DNA of 64,000 nt. Origin: Posidonia oceanica. Its lineage: Eukaryota; Streptophyta; Magnoliopsida; Alismatales; Posidoniaceae. The stretch's first letter is position 1; each line of letters opens with the position of its first letter. The position numbers and the translations under genes were made by a program. Location of the stretch: positions 58,432,001-58,496,000 of the forward strand of contig JAZBRS010000060.1 of the NCBI GenBank assembly GCA_037176725.1, read 5' to 3'. Shown one piece after another: positions 1-10,600 of the stretch. Under the pieces are notes generated by a model. It did no database searches, was not told where the DNA came from, and was given only the letters and a program-made list of their open reading frames with translations.

Positions 1-436
1 GCAGTCTCTGAGCAAGCTCCATCAGGTGCTGGTACTGCGCTTCGGGCGTCTCGGTAGTGGGGACGCTGAAGTGCAGTGCCGGCGGGGATTGAGAAGCAAG
101 GGGCACGGACACAGATAGTCCGGGAAGGGGGGATTCTACAGAAAAGGTCGCAGCAGCGGTGGAAGGGATGTCGAAAGCGACGTATCCCTAGGACGGAGGG
201 GGCAGTGGCGTCTCCGGAGCGCGAGTAACGGCCGTCAAGATAGACTCGGCGACCGGATCCGGAGGAAGGGAGGCTTGCCACTGTCCCGGGGTGTACTGAG
301 AACCTAGAGACGTCAGAGGAGGAAACCCTGGCGTCGGAGGGGGAACAAGGGGGACAGAAAGAGCAACCGGAGGGGCCAGAACGGAAACACCCTCCGTGAC
401 AGGAGTAAAAGAAGGCTCACTAACGTACTGGGCCAT
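1..436 (-). pseudogene. Gag N-terminal part, element A (truncated by window edge)
   Basis: This is the beginning of a Tat/Ogre-type gag whose remainder lies to the left of the window. I place the start at the ATG at 434-436 (protein begins MAQY), because element E has an ATG in the same conserved context at 54530-54532 (MAQF). The visible part is Pro/Ser/Thr/Ala-rich with no catalytic motif, as is usual upstream of the gag core. The frame is broken once, by a TAG at 188-190, and is then open to the window edge, ending in a segment with the motif AQYQHLMELAQ. That segment matches QYQQLMET in E near 54130-54157. E has a TAG at the same aligned codon (54302-54304). Homology to E is seen directly by eye. 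The gag assignment follows from the position upstream of the gag core in E. Confidence 0.7.
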
Positions 437-1753
437 CGCTGACCTAGAGCGTGTGAGAACAGGGCTGCGACGAGTATTCAAGCGGTGCTTCCTAAGGGGA
501 GCTATCGTCGCAAGTGCGGATAGCTCGGAAGGGGAATGGTCGCGAACTAAGTCACAAAAAGGGGCGCCAACGAGGGTCGATACTCGAGCTCTGGCAAAGG
601 GAAACTCGCTTACCGATCACGCTGACACAACAGAAGGAAATTAGGGTTAGAAACTAAAAGATGAATGCAAATGAGTTAGTTAAGTGGCATGAATGATGTG
701 CATGCTTTCTAGTATGCCCCCCTTACCTAACTAGTGTTTCCTAGCAAGGCTGTCTACTCCGGGTATCCCTGGATGTACGGGTCACCGACTCAGGTCAGAA
801 AAAGTAGGTCCCCTGTCTAACTCCCGGCCCAAAGCTCAGGTAATGACAGGGTGGTGCGTTGGTGGCCTCTACCCCGCCAAAGCGTGGGTGGTACCCTCTA
901 CTAACACCGACACGACCCCCGGACAAGGAGGGGACGGACCGACCAACTTATGCCACGCCCAAAGCAGTGGAACAAGAGGCCGGAACCGTCCTTCGCAGAC
1001 TAGTAGGTGGACTCAGAGGAGAAGAATGCATGCCCTATATGATGCTTATGCAAAATGATTAGAGTTTTTTATCTTGCACATTTTATTAACCAAAGGGAGT
1101 GAAGGGTTGTTTGTAGTCTCTAGTTGCCCCTAGAAGTTCTTTTTACTTGCATTTTTTAGTTAACCATGGGGGAAGCAGACAAGTCTCTACTATCCTAAGC
1201 ATGGCAAGTGCAAAAGGGAAGAAAATCAGTCAAAATGTCAAGCAACCATCATACAACACAACAAAAGGCATGTTCATGGCATGTGCGAGTGTTTGTGAAT
1301 ATGATGGTGAAAAAGAAACATTCATCAAGTCAAAAGGCATGTAAGCATAGTATGTGCGTGCGTAGTGACATAGCAAGGGTGTAAAAGAAGCATTCAACAT
1401 CCAAAAAGCATGTATTTTAGCCAAACAAAGTATGTAGACATGCAATGCGCAAGAATTAAAGCCATAATGAGCAAGTAAGATAAAGCAAGGTAAAAGTAAG
1501 CAGACTGTAAAGGAAATAAGAGCATAAGCAAGACAATAAGTAAATAAACAAGCAAAGGAGCAAAGCCAGACAGAAAGAGAGCAAAAACCGAAGCGAAAGA
1601 GGTGCGAGAACCTAAGCAGAGTAGTCACGAAGCGACTCGCTAGGAACTTGCACAGAAAAGCGAGCAAAACAGGCAAAGAAGGCACACAAGGCAGACAAAG
1701 CTGCAAAACGAGCGAGCGAAAAGCCGGGAACGAAAGCCGGAGTCTAGTCTAGT
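437..1753 (-). other. 5' leader of element A
   Basis: This is the untranslated stretch between primer binding site and gag. It has no credible gene. The part around 830-1060 is clearly homologous to the leader of E around 54920-55115, including a common run with GGTGGTACCCTCTACTAAC, although the LTRs of A and E belong to different families. The part around 1140-1700 is A-rich, low-complexity sequence in which GCAAG and GGCATG recur. Short open frames such as the one at 1230-1706 on the minus strand are biased-composition artefacts. Conservation of this leader could reflect packaging or dimerisation signals, which is inference. Confidence 0.6.
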
Positions 1754-1771
1754 TCCCCAGCAAAGTCGCCA
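1754..1771 (-). promoter_or_regulatory. Primer binding site of element A
   Basis: In the sense strand this reads TGGCGACTTTGCTGGGGA, beginning one base downstream of the 5' LTR end at 1773. It begins with TGG, the complement of a tRNA CCA end. E has the same site with CC instead of TT in the middle (55694-55711), so the A copy looks decayed by C-to-T changes. I do not name the tRNA, since no tRNA set is available here. The site fixes A as minus-strand, with its LTR on the right being the 5' LTR. Confidence 0.75.
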
Positions 1772-2070
1772 CTGTAGCGATCCGGATCGGAATCAGGCTT
1801 GCTATTTAGCGGCGATTGGATCCGAGGAAGAGGCTCAACTCGAAAACACTTAAAATCGAGGAGAAAAAGGAAAGATAAGACAAATCAGAGTCGCCACCAA
1901 GTCTATTAACGGAAGACGAGGAAAACCGGGGTAATGCGTGAATTAACGCGCAAAATCGAGCAAAAAATGCAAAGCAAAGCAATGCAAAGGAAAACAAATG
2001 CAAGCAAATGCAAATGAGATGACTCTAGCCTAGGATAAGGGTAGTACGGTCATTGCGGGCCAGAAGACAA

Positions 2071-2150
2071 GGCAAGGACTCCTGTTACGCGCGGGGAAGG
2101 TGTTAGGCACCCCCGACACGCCCGAGAATCGGTCTTTCTAGGCTTACGCT
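2071..2150 (-). promoter_or_regulatory. Conserved R-U5 core, LTR A
   Basis: This is a strongly conserved stretch that recurs in all six LTR copies here (3901-3979, 23372-23450, 41803-41881, 31845-31917, 56053-56126). In sense it contains GGTGCCTAACACCTTCCC followed by a segment around GTAACAGGAGTCC. It lies downstream of the TATA-like motif and is therefore expected in the transcribed R-U5. Its role (polyadenylation, packaging or reverse-transcription structure) is not visible from the sequence. Confidence 0.6.
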
Positions 2151-2343
2151 CGCATACGCAGAAAAATGCAGGATTGAATGCCTATGTGCCTATAAATGCC
2201 TAAATGAATGCTCAAGGTGTGCTCTAAGTGGGAAGAAACAAAGCAAGGAAGTAAACGTGCTCTCTAAGTGCTCAGCTACGCTATCCGTGTTCCGAATTAG
2301 GCGAAACCTAGCTCGTGAGAACTCCAGACAGTAAGCATCACAG

Positions 2344-2359
2344 CCCTATATGCAAATAC
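2344..2359 (-). promoter_or_regulatory. TATA-like promoter motif, LTR A
   Basis: The sense reading is GTATTTGCATATAGGG. The same motif sits at the equivalent point in every LTR copy, about 560-630 bases from the LTR 3' end, between the minisatellite and the conserved R-U5 block. In B and C it reads TTTGCATATAAGG, a better TATA box. Transcription would start some 30 bases further left. This is inference from position and conservation. Confidence 0.45.
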
Positions 2360-3900
2360 AGGCGAAAAAGCGAAATAGCGAGAAAATCATGCAATGCAAT
2401 CGACATGCAAGGGAAAACGGCGTAAAACACGCAAACAAGGTGAGAAACAAGAAAGGCACGCGGAACGGAGCAAAGGAACAAAATCGGTACGCAAAACAGG
2501 CGGGAAAGCAAGGTAGCACGCAAAACGAGACAAGGAAGCAAAGAGGCATGCAAAACGGTGCAAGAGCGAGAGCGGGCACGCGAAACGGTGCCAAAACAGC
2601 GAAGCAAAAACCTCAGAAAAGCCATGCGAATGCAAGAATGCAGAAAAGATTAGAAAAGGCCAAAGGGGAGGCAAAACAACGTGTGTGTAAGAACAGACGT
2701 CGTTTAGGACCGCTCAGAGTAGGTGTGAAGACCTACGGAGGGGAGAGTGTGCAAACGGAGGGATTACCACCTCTTTGCGACTGTTTCCCGCTAAACCGTT
2801 CCACGGTGTGTCTCGCACGCTGCCCAAAGCTCGCGATGCGATCGGATCAAGAAAAAAGGGAAGAAAGTCACATTAAGTGATAAATCCAGGGAAAACACAA
2901 CACAAAACACTCAGGAATACGCAAAACGGGGATTGGAAGATACAAGCAGAAAGAGGAGGCCCTATTCTACATGCTCAAAGAGACAGAAAGCGAAAACAAG
3001 GAAAACTGTGCAAATGGCATGCAAATGCAATGCAGGGGTTCAGGGGGACATACCTAGAAATCCGGGAGCCTGATCTGAAATCCGTCTTGTCCATGCTGAA
3101 GAGCGCTTTGCTGCGGTCGCCTGGGCAGCTTTCTTGAGAAGATCCAACGGCCGGATTGGAAGATACCGCGGCTTCAAGGCAGAAGGGCCAGAACAGGGGA
3201 GAAGAACAGATCTAGGTGTTCAGGAGGCCCTAGGGATGTGCAAAAGGTCCTCCCAAGTGAAAGGGAGCTAAAAGTGCTTGGTGTGTGCGGAAGGATGCTA
3301 AAATGCAAGACTAAATGAATGCAGGATGCATGCAAAAGCAAGAAAAAGCAAAGAGAAGAAACTGGGAAAAGCCAGGATTTCAGAAAGCATTTTGAAAAAG
3401 AAAGGGGCTAAAAAAGCAAATTTTCCAGAAAACAGGGGTCTACAGGAGAGGATTTTGAAAACAAGGGAGGACAGGGGTCCATTTTGCAAAAAACTAGGCT
3501 CAGAAAGCTGTTTTGGAAAGAGGGTATGCTTTGAAAGAGGTTTTGAAAGTGTAGTAATCCCAGTGTTCGGATCGTCCATGCACGTTGCCAAAGCTCGCGT
3601 GCACCGATCGGAATCAGGCTCACTATAAGTGGCTATGTCCGAGAAGGAAGGCCTAACTCGAAAACATTTAAAAGAGGGAAAAAGGGAAAGAAAAGAAGAA
3701 GATAAGACAAAATCGGAGTCGCCACCAAGTCTATTAAATCGGAAGACGAGGAAAATCGGGGAAATGCGTGAATAATCACGCAAAACCAAGCGAAAGATGC
3801 AAAGCAAAGCAATGCAGAAGAAATGAGATGCAAATGAATGCAAATGAAGTGACTCGTGCCTAGGACAAGGGCAATATGGTCATCGCGGGCCAAGAGAGGG

Positions 3901-3979
3901 TAAGGACTCCTGTTACGCGTGGGGAAGGTGTTAGGCACCCCCGACACGCCCGAGAATCGGTCTTTCTAGGCTTACGCTC
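3901..3979 (-). promoter_or_regulatory. Conserved R-U5 core, LTR B
   Basis: This is nearly base-for-base the block of the other LTR copies, in sense with GGTGCCTAACACCTTCCC. It lies about 350 bases from the LTR 3' end, downstream of the TATA-like motif. Confidence 0.6.
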
Positions 3980-4173
3980 GCATATGCAGGGAAATGCAGA
4001 TTTTGAATGCCTAAGTGCCAATGAATGCCTGTCTAAATGCTCAAAGGTGTGCTCTAAGTGATGAAAGACGATGCAAGGAAGTAAACGTGCAATCTAAGCG
4101 CTCAGCAACGCTGTCTGTGTTCCGAACTGGGCGGAACCTGGCTCGTGAGAACTCCGGACAGTAAGCATCACCG

Positions 4174-4189
4174 CCTTATATGCAAATGC
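4174..4189 (-). promoter_or_regulatory. TATA-like promoter motif, LTR B
   Basis: The sense reading is GCATTTGCATATAAGG, the best-preserved version of the motif in the window. It lies directly downstream, in sense, of the minisatellite and upstream of the R-U5 block shared by all LTRs. It is assigned as core promoter by position and conservation only. Confidence 0.5.
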
Positions 4190-4269
4190 AGGCGATAAAA
4201 CAAAACAGCGAAAAAACCATGCAATGCAATCGACATGCGAGGGAAAACGGCGTAAGACAGTGCGAGGAA

Positions 4270-5190
4270 CGAAGCAAGTATGCAAAAAGATGCAAAAACT
4301 TGGTTGACATGCAAAATGATGCAAGGAACGGAACAAGGACGCAAAACGATGCGGAAAACGAAAGAAGGGCGCAAAACCGAGCAAGAAAAACAAGGGCACG
4401 CAAGACGAGACGGGAAAACGAAAGGGCACGCAAAACGGTGCGGGAAAACAAGACTGCACGCAAAACGAGGCAAGACAAAGAAGCGGCACGCAAAAAGGAG
4501 CGAGAAAACAAGACTGCACGTAAAACGAGACGAGAAAACTAAAGGGTACGCAAAACGGTGCGAGACAAAGAAGCAGCACGCAAAACAAGGCGAAAAACTA
4601 AAGGGCACGCAAAACGGTGCAAGACAAAGAAGCGGCACGCGAGACGAAGCGAGAAAACTTGAAAGCACGCAAAATAGAGCGAGGAAACTAAAGGGCACGC
4701 AAAACGGTGCAAGACAAAGAAGCGGCACGCAAAACGGAGCGAGAAAACAAGACTGCACGTAAAACGAGGCGAAAAACTAAAGGGCACGCAAAACGGTGCA
4801 AGACAAAGAAGCGGCGCGCAAAACGGAGCGAGAAAACAAGACTGCACGCAAAACGAGGCGAAAAACTAAAGGGCACGCAAAACGGTGCAAGACAAAGAAG
4901 CGGTGCGCAAAACGGAGCGGGAAAACAAGACTGCACGCAAAACGAGGCGAAAAAAACTAAAGGGCACGCAAAACGGGTCAAGACAAAGAAGCGGCACGCA
5001 AAACGGAGCGAGAAAACAAGACTACACGCAAAACGAGGCGAAAAACTAAAGGGCACGGAAAACGGTGCAAGACAAAGAAGCGGCGCGCAAAACGAGACAA
5101 GGAAGCAAAGAGGCACGCAAAACGAAGCGAGAAAACTTGAAAGCACGCAAAACGGAGCGAGGAAACTAAAGGCACGCAGAACGATGCGAA
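4270..5190 (-). repeat. U3 minisatellite, LTR B
   Basis: This is a tandem array of units of roughly 29-30 bp built on CACGCAAAACGGTGCAAGAC plus an A/G-rich spacer. From about 4740 three units form a regular compound repeat of about 88-90 bp: the mark GAGAAAACAAGACT recurs near 4740, 4829, 4919 and 5010. Open frames on both strands here are by-products of the period. Related arrays lie at the same place in the other LTRs but are shorter. Confidence 0.85.
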
Positions 5191-6329
5191 TGGCATGCAA
5201 ATGAATGCAGTGCAGGGGTTCAGGAGGACATACCTGGAGATCCGGGAGTCTGATCGGAGATCTGATTGGTCCATGCTGAAGAGCGCTTCGCTGCGGTCGC
5301 CTGGGCAGCTTACTTGAGGAGATCCAACGGTCGGATTGAAAGATATCGCAGCCTCGGAGCAGAAGGGCCAGAAAAGGAGAGAAGAACAGATCTAAGTGTT
5401 CAGGAGGTCCTAGGGGTGTGCAGAAGGTCCTCCCAAGTGAAGGGGAGTTAAAAGTGCTTAGTGTATGCAAAGGGGAGCTTAAATGCAAGATTAAATGGAT
5501 GCAGAATGCATGCAAAGCAAGAAAAGACAAAGAAAAGCAATTTGGAAAGAACAGGGATTCAAAAGCATTTTTGAAGAAAGAAAGGGGCTAAAATGCAAAT
5601 TTTCCAGAAAACAGGGGTTCTGGGGAGTCCGGGAATGCAAGCGAAGGGCCTACATGCAATTTTTGCAAGCATAGGAGTTAAAATGCAACTTAGGGGCAAA
5701 ACAGTCTTTTTACATGATTTTTGAAAGATGCAAGGCCCTATGTGTGATTTTTAAATCATGCAGGGTCTGAAAATGCAATTTAGTATGGAAAACATGCTCT
5801 GGAATCACTGACCATGGACTGAAATGCAATTTTTGGAAGAAACAGGGTCAAAAATGCAATGTAGTAAGCTAATATGGATGCCAAAAGGTTACTGTCCATT
5901 TAAAATGGACCTAAGTGCAAAAATGAGAAAACAGAGGGGCAAAAGTGCAATGCATCAACCAAAAATTAAAATCAGAACCTAAGTTGCTACAGTGTATTGG
6001 ATCTAAATGCAAAAACAGAAACATGTAGGGACTTAGAATGCAATGCAGTATGGTAAAATGCATGCAAATAAATGAACTGATTTAAAACAGGACCTAAGTG
6101 CAATAATGGAAAGTAGAGGGACTAAAGCATAAAACTTTATAACTGAAATGCACAGTAAATGACTGAAAAGCAAATACAGAGAAACATAGATAAGAACAGC
6201 AATTTAGCATGGTATTTAATTAAAAACTAAGCGAAATAAATGAACAGAGGACTAAAACACAAAAATACAAGAACTTAAGGCATAAATGCAATATTTACAC
6301 CTAAAACTATACTAAAGAGAAAATAAGTG

Positions 6330-7670
6330 AACAGTGCTTTGCCGGCGGTGGGGAGGCACTGTAGCAAAGACCGCCGGAGCTCAACACCGCCGGCCCAGGG
6401 CACTCGCAGACGCGCAGGAGGGCGGAGGGGACTGTCGGCGACCGTGCGGAGCCCTGGAGGGTGTCGGAGCAGCGTTCCAGTGGCTGGAACGCCCGGGAGA
6501 CAGGTGACCGGCGCCGGAGACGAAGATCGGACCGGCGAGACGCAGTTGGAGCAGGAGGGCCGGAGAGCTGGCTCTGATCGGCGGAGAAGCATCAGAGGAG
6601 GGAGAGGGAGCCAAGGAGGTTAGCGGTTACCTGTGGCTGTGTCCGGTGCGTCCTCCCGACGTCGGTAGATTCTGCAGATGCCGGCGATCGTCGTCCGGAG
6701 CGTGCGGGCGTCGTCAGCGGCTCGCGATCGCCCAGATCTGCTCCGTGGAGTCCTCCGGTTCTTCCTGAGCGCTCGGGGTGGAGTTCTGATGCTGGAGGAA
6801 GAAGGCGGGATTTTTGGGTGCTGCAGGTGTCGCCTGAGGTCGGGGGAGCTGGTTGTCGCCCTCCGGATCGAACGGAGGCTTCCGGTGAGTAGCTGGAGGT
6901 TCGGTGGATGATTCTGGATGGTCAAAATGATCTTCTGGAGGCCGTGGGAAGAGTTTGGCAGCTGGTCCAGTTTCTGGTCAGTGGTTGATGCAGGTGTTTG
7001 TAGTGGAGCTCTCGGTCTGTGGTGGGTTACTGAGCTAGAGGTTAGGTGTTTCAGGAAGGTGGAGTTCAGGTGAATGTTGGGGCGGAGTTTGGGAGGATGT
7101 GGTGGACTGTGGCTGAGGGAATTTCAGAAGGGAAGGGAGTTAGGTTCCGGTGGGATTTTCAGGTGTTCTCGAGCGAAATGTGTGTTGTGTTCGATGTAGA
7201 AAGGAGGGGAAGAATTGCAGGGGGCTCGGTGAGGTTGGGGGACGAATTCCGGGTGGTTCTGGAGGTGTTTCAGCCTCTGGTTCGGTGCGGAAGGAAGAGC
7301 GGAAGGTCTGGTATTTTCTGGGTGGATTTCAGAGGAAGAATGGGGCTCTCGCTTCCCGAGGATTCACTCTGGGATCTCCTCCTCTCTTCCGGGATGTTCC
7401 TTCTCTGGTTTTCTCCTCTCTTCTCCTCCTGAAATGCACTCTGATTTCTCCTCCTGCCCGGTTTCTGACGACTTCCATTCTTGGTTTTGCAGGTCTGCCG
7501 GTCATTGAATGCCGCGGCGTGGCGATGGCAGGCGCACGGTCGACGTTCGGCGCGCCGGTCTGGCTCGAGCAGGAGGTGATAGGTCGGGCAGAAGCACAGG
7601 CCAGCGACTCCTGTAGCAGCTGGCACGCGGGAGAGGGTGAGGAAGACAGAGGTGCACTGTAGCTGTGGAC
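6330..7670 (-). other. GC-rich CpG-dense block, LTR B
   Basis: This is a GC- and CpG-rich island inside an otherwise AT-rich LTR, with many CCGGCG and CGGAG words, starting near a GCACTGTAGCA motif. The other LTRs have a counterpart (A 10075-11600, C 26020-27500, D 43690-45230, shorter in E). Frames such as 7270-7809 on the minus strand show no recognisable domain and are not conserved as proteins between copies, so I do not call genes. A promoter or CpG-island-like role is possible but unproven. Confidence 0.5.
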
Positions 7671-10600
7671 CGCGGTTTAAAAAAAGAAAAAAAGGGTAAC
7701 GGGCTGATGAGCCCTGTAAGGAAGAAAAGAAAGGATAAAAGGAAGAAAGAAAGAAAGATGGAAAGAAGGAGGGAAATAAAATAGGAAAGAATAAGATAAA
7801 AATAAACAAAAATATTAGATGAATTGGGTTGTAGGTTAGGTGTTTAATTGGATTTTTTAATGACTGTTTTTAGGTTAATTAGTGTGTTTTAGGCTTGATT
7901 AGGGTTTTAGGACTTTCTTTTGTTTTTAATTTGTTTTCCACTTGATTAAGTGTTGGTTAAATCTTTTTAAATTGTTTTTAAAATTGTGTTTTCTTGTTAA
8001 GTATTTTAGGATGTTAATTAGGATTTTTAGGATTTATTTTCATATTAATTAAAAGGGTTTTGGGCTTTTTAGTTCTAGTCTTTTATGTTTTTCTTCCTTA
8101 AGTCTTTTGAACTACGTTTTTTTGATTTTCATTTGTTAATTCTTCTTGATGTTTTTTAGTGGGTTTTTTCCTGGTTTGATCAAGTGTTCTTAAGTCTTTC
8201 AACTGTATTTTCTTTTTCTTTTTTTAATTAAGTTTTATGTTGTTTTTTCTTGCGTTTATTAGGTTAAGTCTTTTGTCTCCTTTAATTACTTGTTTTGGTG
8301 TTTGATTTTTAATTCTTCTCTTTAGGGTTTTTTTTTTAATTCTTTTAGTGGGGTTTTTATCTTGGGTAGGTTCTGACTTTATTTTAGCTTTTTACTTGAT
8401 TTTACAGTATTTTCTTTTAGTTTGTTTTGCATTTTTTAGTTTGCATGCTTGGTTTTCTTTTTAGCTTGATTTAGTTAAGTTTGAGTTTTTAATCATTTGC
8501 TTAATGTTTTTTAGTTGCTTTTCTTGGAATTCTGATTTGTTTCTTTTATGTTTTGGGGTTTTACAGATTTTTAAGGATTTTTATGGGTTTTTGCAAAAGA
8601 GAGAAGAAGGAAAAGGAAAAAGAGAAGAAAAGGGGAAAAAGGAGAATAAAAGGGGAAAGAGATAGGTTTGAGGGAAAAGATTTTTAAAATTCAGGGAAAA
8701 TGCTAAAAATAAAATAAAAATAGGAAAAAGATAGAGAAGGGACAGGAGTACAAAGGGGGCCCACAGCCAAGCCAGAGAAAGGGCAAGATGGGGATGAAAA
8801 GAGAGACGATAATCCGGAGAGAGAGAGGAGAGAGAAAACGATAATCCCGGAGAGAGAAAACGATAATTCAGGCAAAAGGAGGGCTTAGGAGTCTCGGAAA
8901 GGGGCGAAACTTGGCGGGTGCGGGGTCTAGGGTTTCTAGTTCTGCTCCTGGAGTTTTGGTTTGGTTTTGGGAGAGTTTTGGAGGAGTTTTGAGGCGTAGA
9001 AAAAGGGTAGTTTTGCCTAAGTTTCCTAGGGTTTTTGGGAGGGGTCTGGTTTGAGATTTTGCAGGCTTTTTGGTGGGTTTGCTAAGTCATCAGGGGTGAG
9101 TGTTCCTATGGATTTTGGTTGGTTTTCAGGTTCGGGAAAGGGGGGTAATCCTAGGTCAAGTTTGGGCTTGTTTTTGAAGGGAAAGAAGGAGAGGGAGGTG
9201 TGGATTTGGGTCTAGATTCGGGTCCAGCAGCCACCGGAAGGCTCCAAACGATCCAGCCTGTCAAAATGGGGTGTCAACAGAAAGCAGAAAGGGATCAGAA
9301 AGCAATTTTAAGAAAACTGGGGTCTAAGATGCAAATTTTCCAGAAAACAAGGTTCTGGGAAGTCTGGGAATACTAGTGGAGGGTCTATATGCAATTTGGT
9401 AAGCATAGGAGCTAGGATGCAACCTAGGGGCAAAATGGTCTTTTCACATGGTTTTTTGAAAGATGCAAGGACCTATGTGTGATTTTTAAATCATGCAGGG
9501 GTCAAATATGCAATTTTATATGGAAAACATGCTCTGAAAAACAGGGAACAGGACTGATGTGTGATTTTTGGAAAAAACAGGGTTGAAAATGCAATATAAT
9601 AAGCCAAAATACATGCATAACAGCTACTGTCCATTTAAAATGGACCTAAATGCAAATATGCAAAAACAGAGGAAAAGAAATGCAATGCAGTATGCAAAAT
9701 ATGAAAATAAAAGCTAAGTTCCTACAGTGCATGGACCTATGTGCAAAATCAGAAACATGCATGGACCTAGAATGCAATGCAGTATGGTAAAATGCAAGCA
9801 AATAAATGAACTGATCTACTACAGGACCTACATGCAAAAATCAAAAGCAGAGGGGCTAAACTACAAAATATTATAACTGAAACGCACAGTGACTGGACTG
9901 AAAAGCAAATACTGAAAAATGGAAATAAAAACAGCAATTTGGCATAGTATTCAATTTAAAACTAAGCATAATAAATGGCAGAAGGACTGGAATGCAAAAA
10001 TTGAAAAACTTAAGCTAAACATGCAATATTTACATCTAAACTATACAAATAAGAAAATAAATGAACAGTGCTAGTCAGCGGTCGACGAGCACTGTAGCAG
10101 AACGCCGGCAGTGCTCATGACCGCCGACAGGGGAGGTTGGGGAGGCGCAGACCGGCGGAGCTTGGTGCTGGCGTTCGTCTGGAGCTCTGGGAACTGTCCG
10201 GAGTTCGCTCTGTTGGTCGGAGTGTCCGGAGGAAGAGCAGCCGGCGCCGGAGAAGGAGAACTGACCGGCGAGTCGGGGACGGAGCAGGAAGACCGGAAAT
10301 CCTAATCTATAGGCTGGAGAAGCAAGAGGGAAGGAAGAGGAAGCTAAGGGAAGCAAAATGTACCTGAGTCCGCGTCTGAGATGTCCTCCCGACGTCAGTG
10401 GTTCCAGAAGTGGCCGGCGGCGTTCGTCCAGTCGCTGCGGGTGCTGTCGGCTGCTCGCGAGGGATGGAGTGGCTTCAGAACGTTCCTCCGGAGCTTCCTG
10501 ATCGACCGGACGCAAGCTTCGCAGCTCAAGTGGAGATTCGGCCGATTTGGGTTCACAGGTGACAGCCGGAGGCCGGGGGGGTGTCTGCTGCTCGTCGGCT

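Larger units (their letters stand above)
3550..9279 (-). mobile_element. Solo LTR B (5,730 bp), nested in LTR A
   Basis: It starts TGTAGTAATCC and ends GTGTCAACA, flanked by a perfect 5-bp duplication GAAAG (3545-3549 and 9280-9284). No internal region or second LTR is present, so it is a solo LTR left by recombination between the two LTRs of a former full element. It belongs to the same family as its host LTR A: the stretch 5214-5345 matches 3037-3170 of A, including GCTGAAGAGCGCTT and GATCCAACGG. Blocks: R-U5 (3550-4170), minisatellite (4270-5190), mixed U3, AAAATGCAA-type low complexity (5540-6320), GC-rich (6330-7670), purine-rich (7675-7800), T-rich (7810-8590), purine-rich (8595-8880), terminus. 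It holds no credible gene. Confidence 0.92.

Noticed and set aside
4094..5530. Several long Phe/Cys/Leu-rich minus-strand frames over the LTR B minisatellite
   Set aside because: They overlap in different frames and simply translate the repeat; both strands are open.
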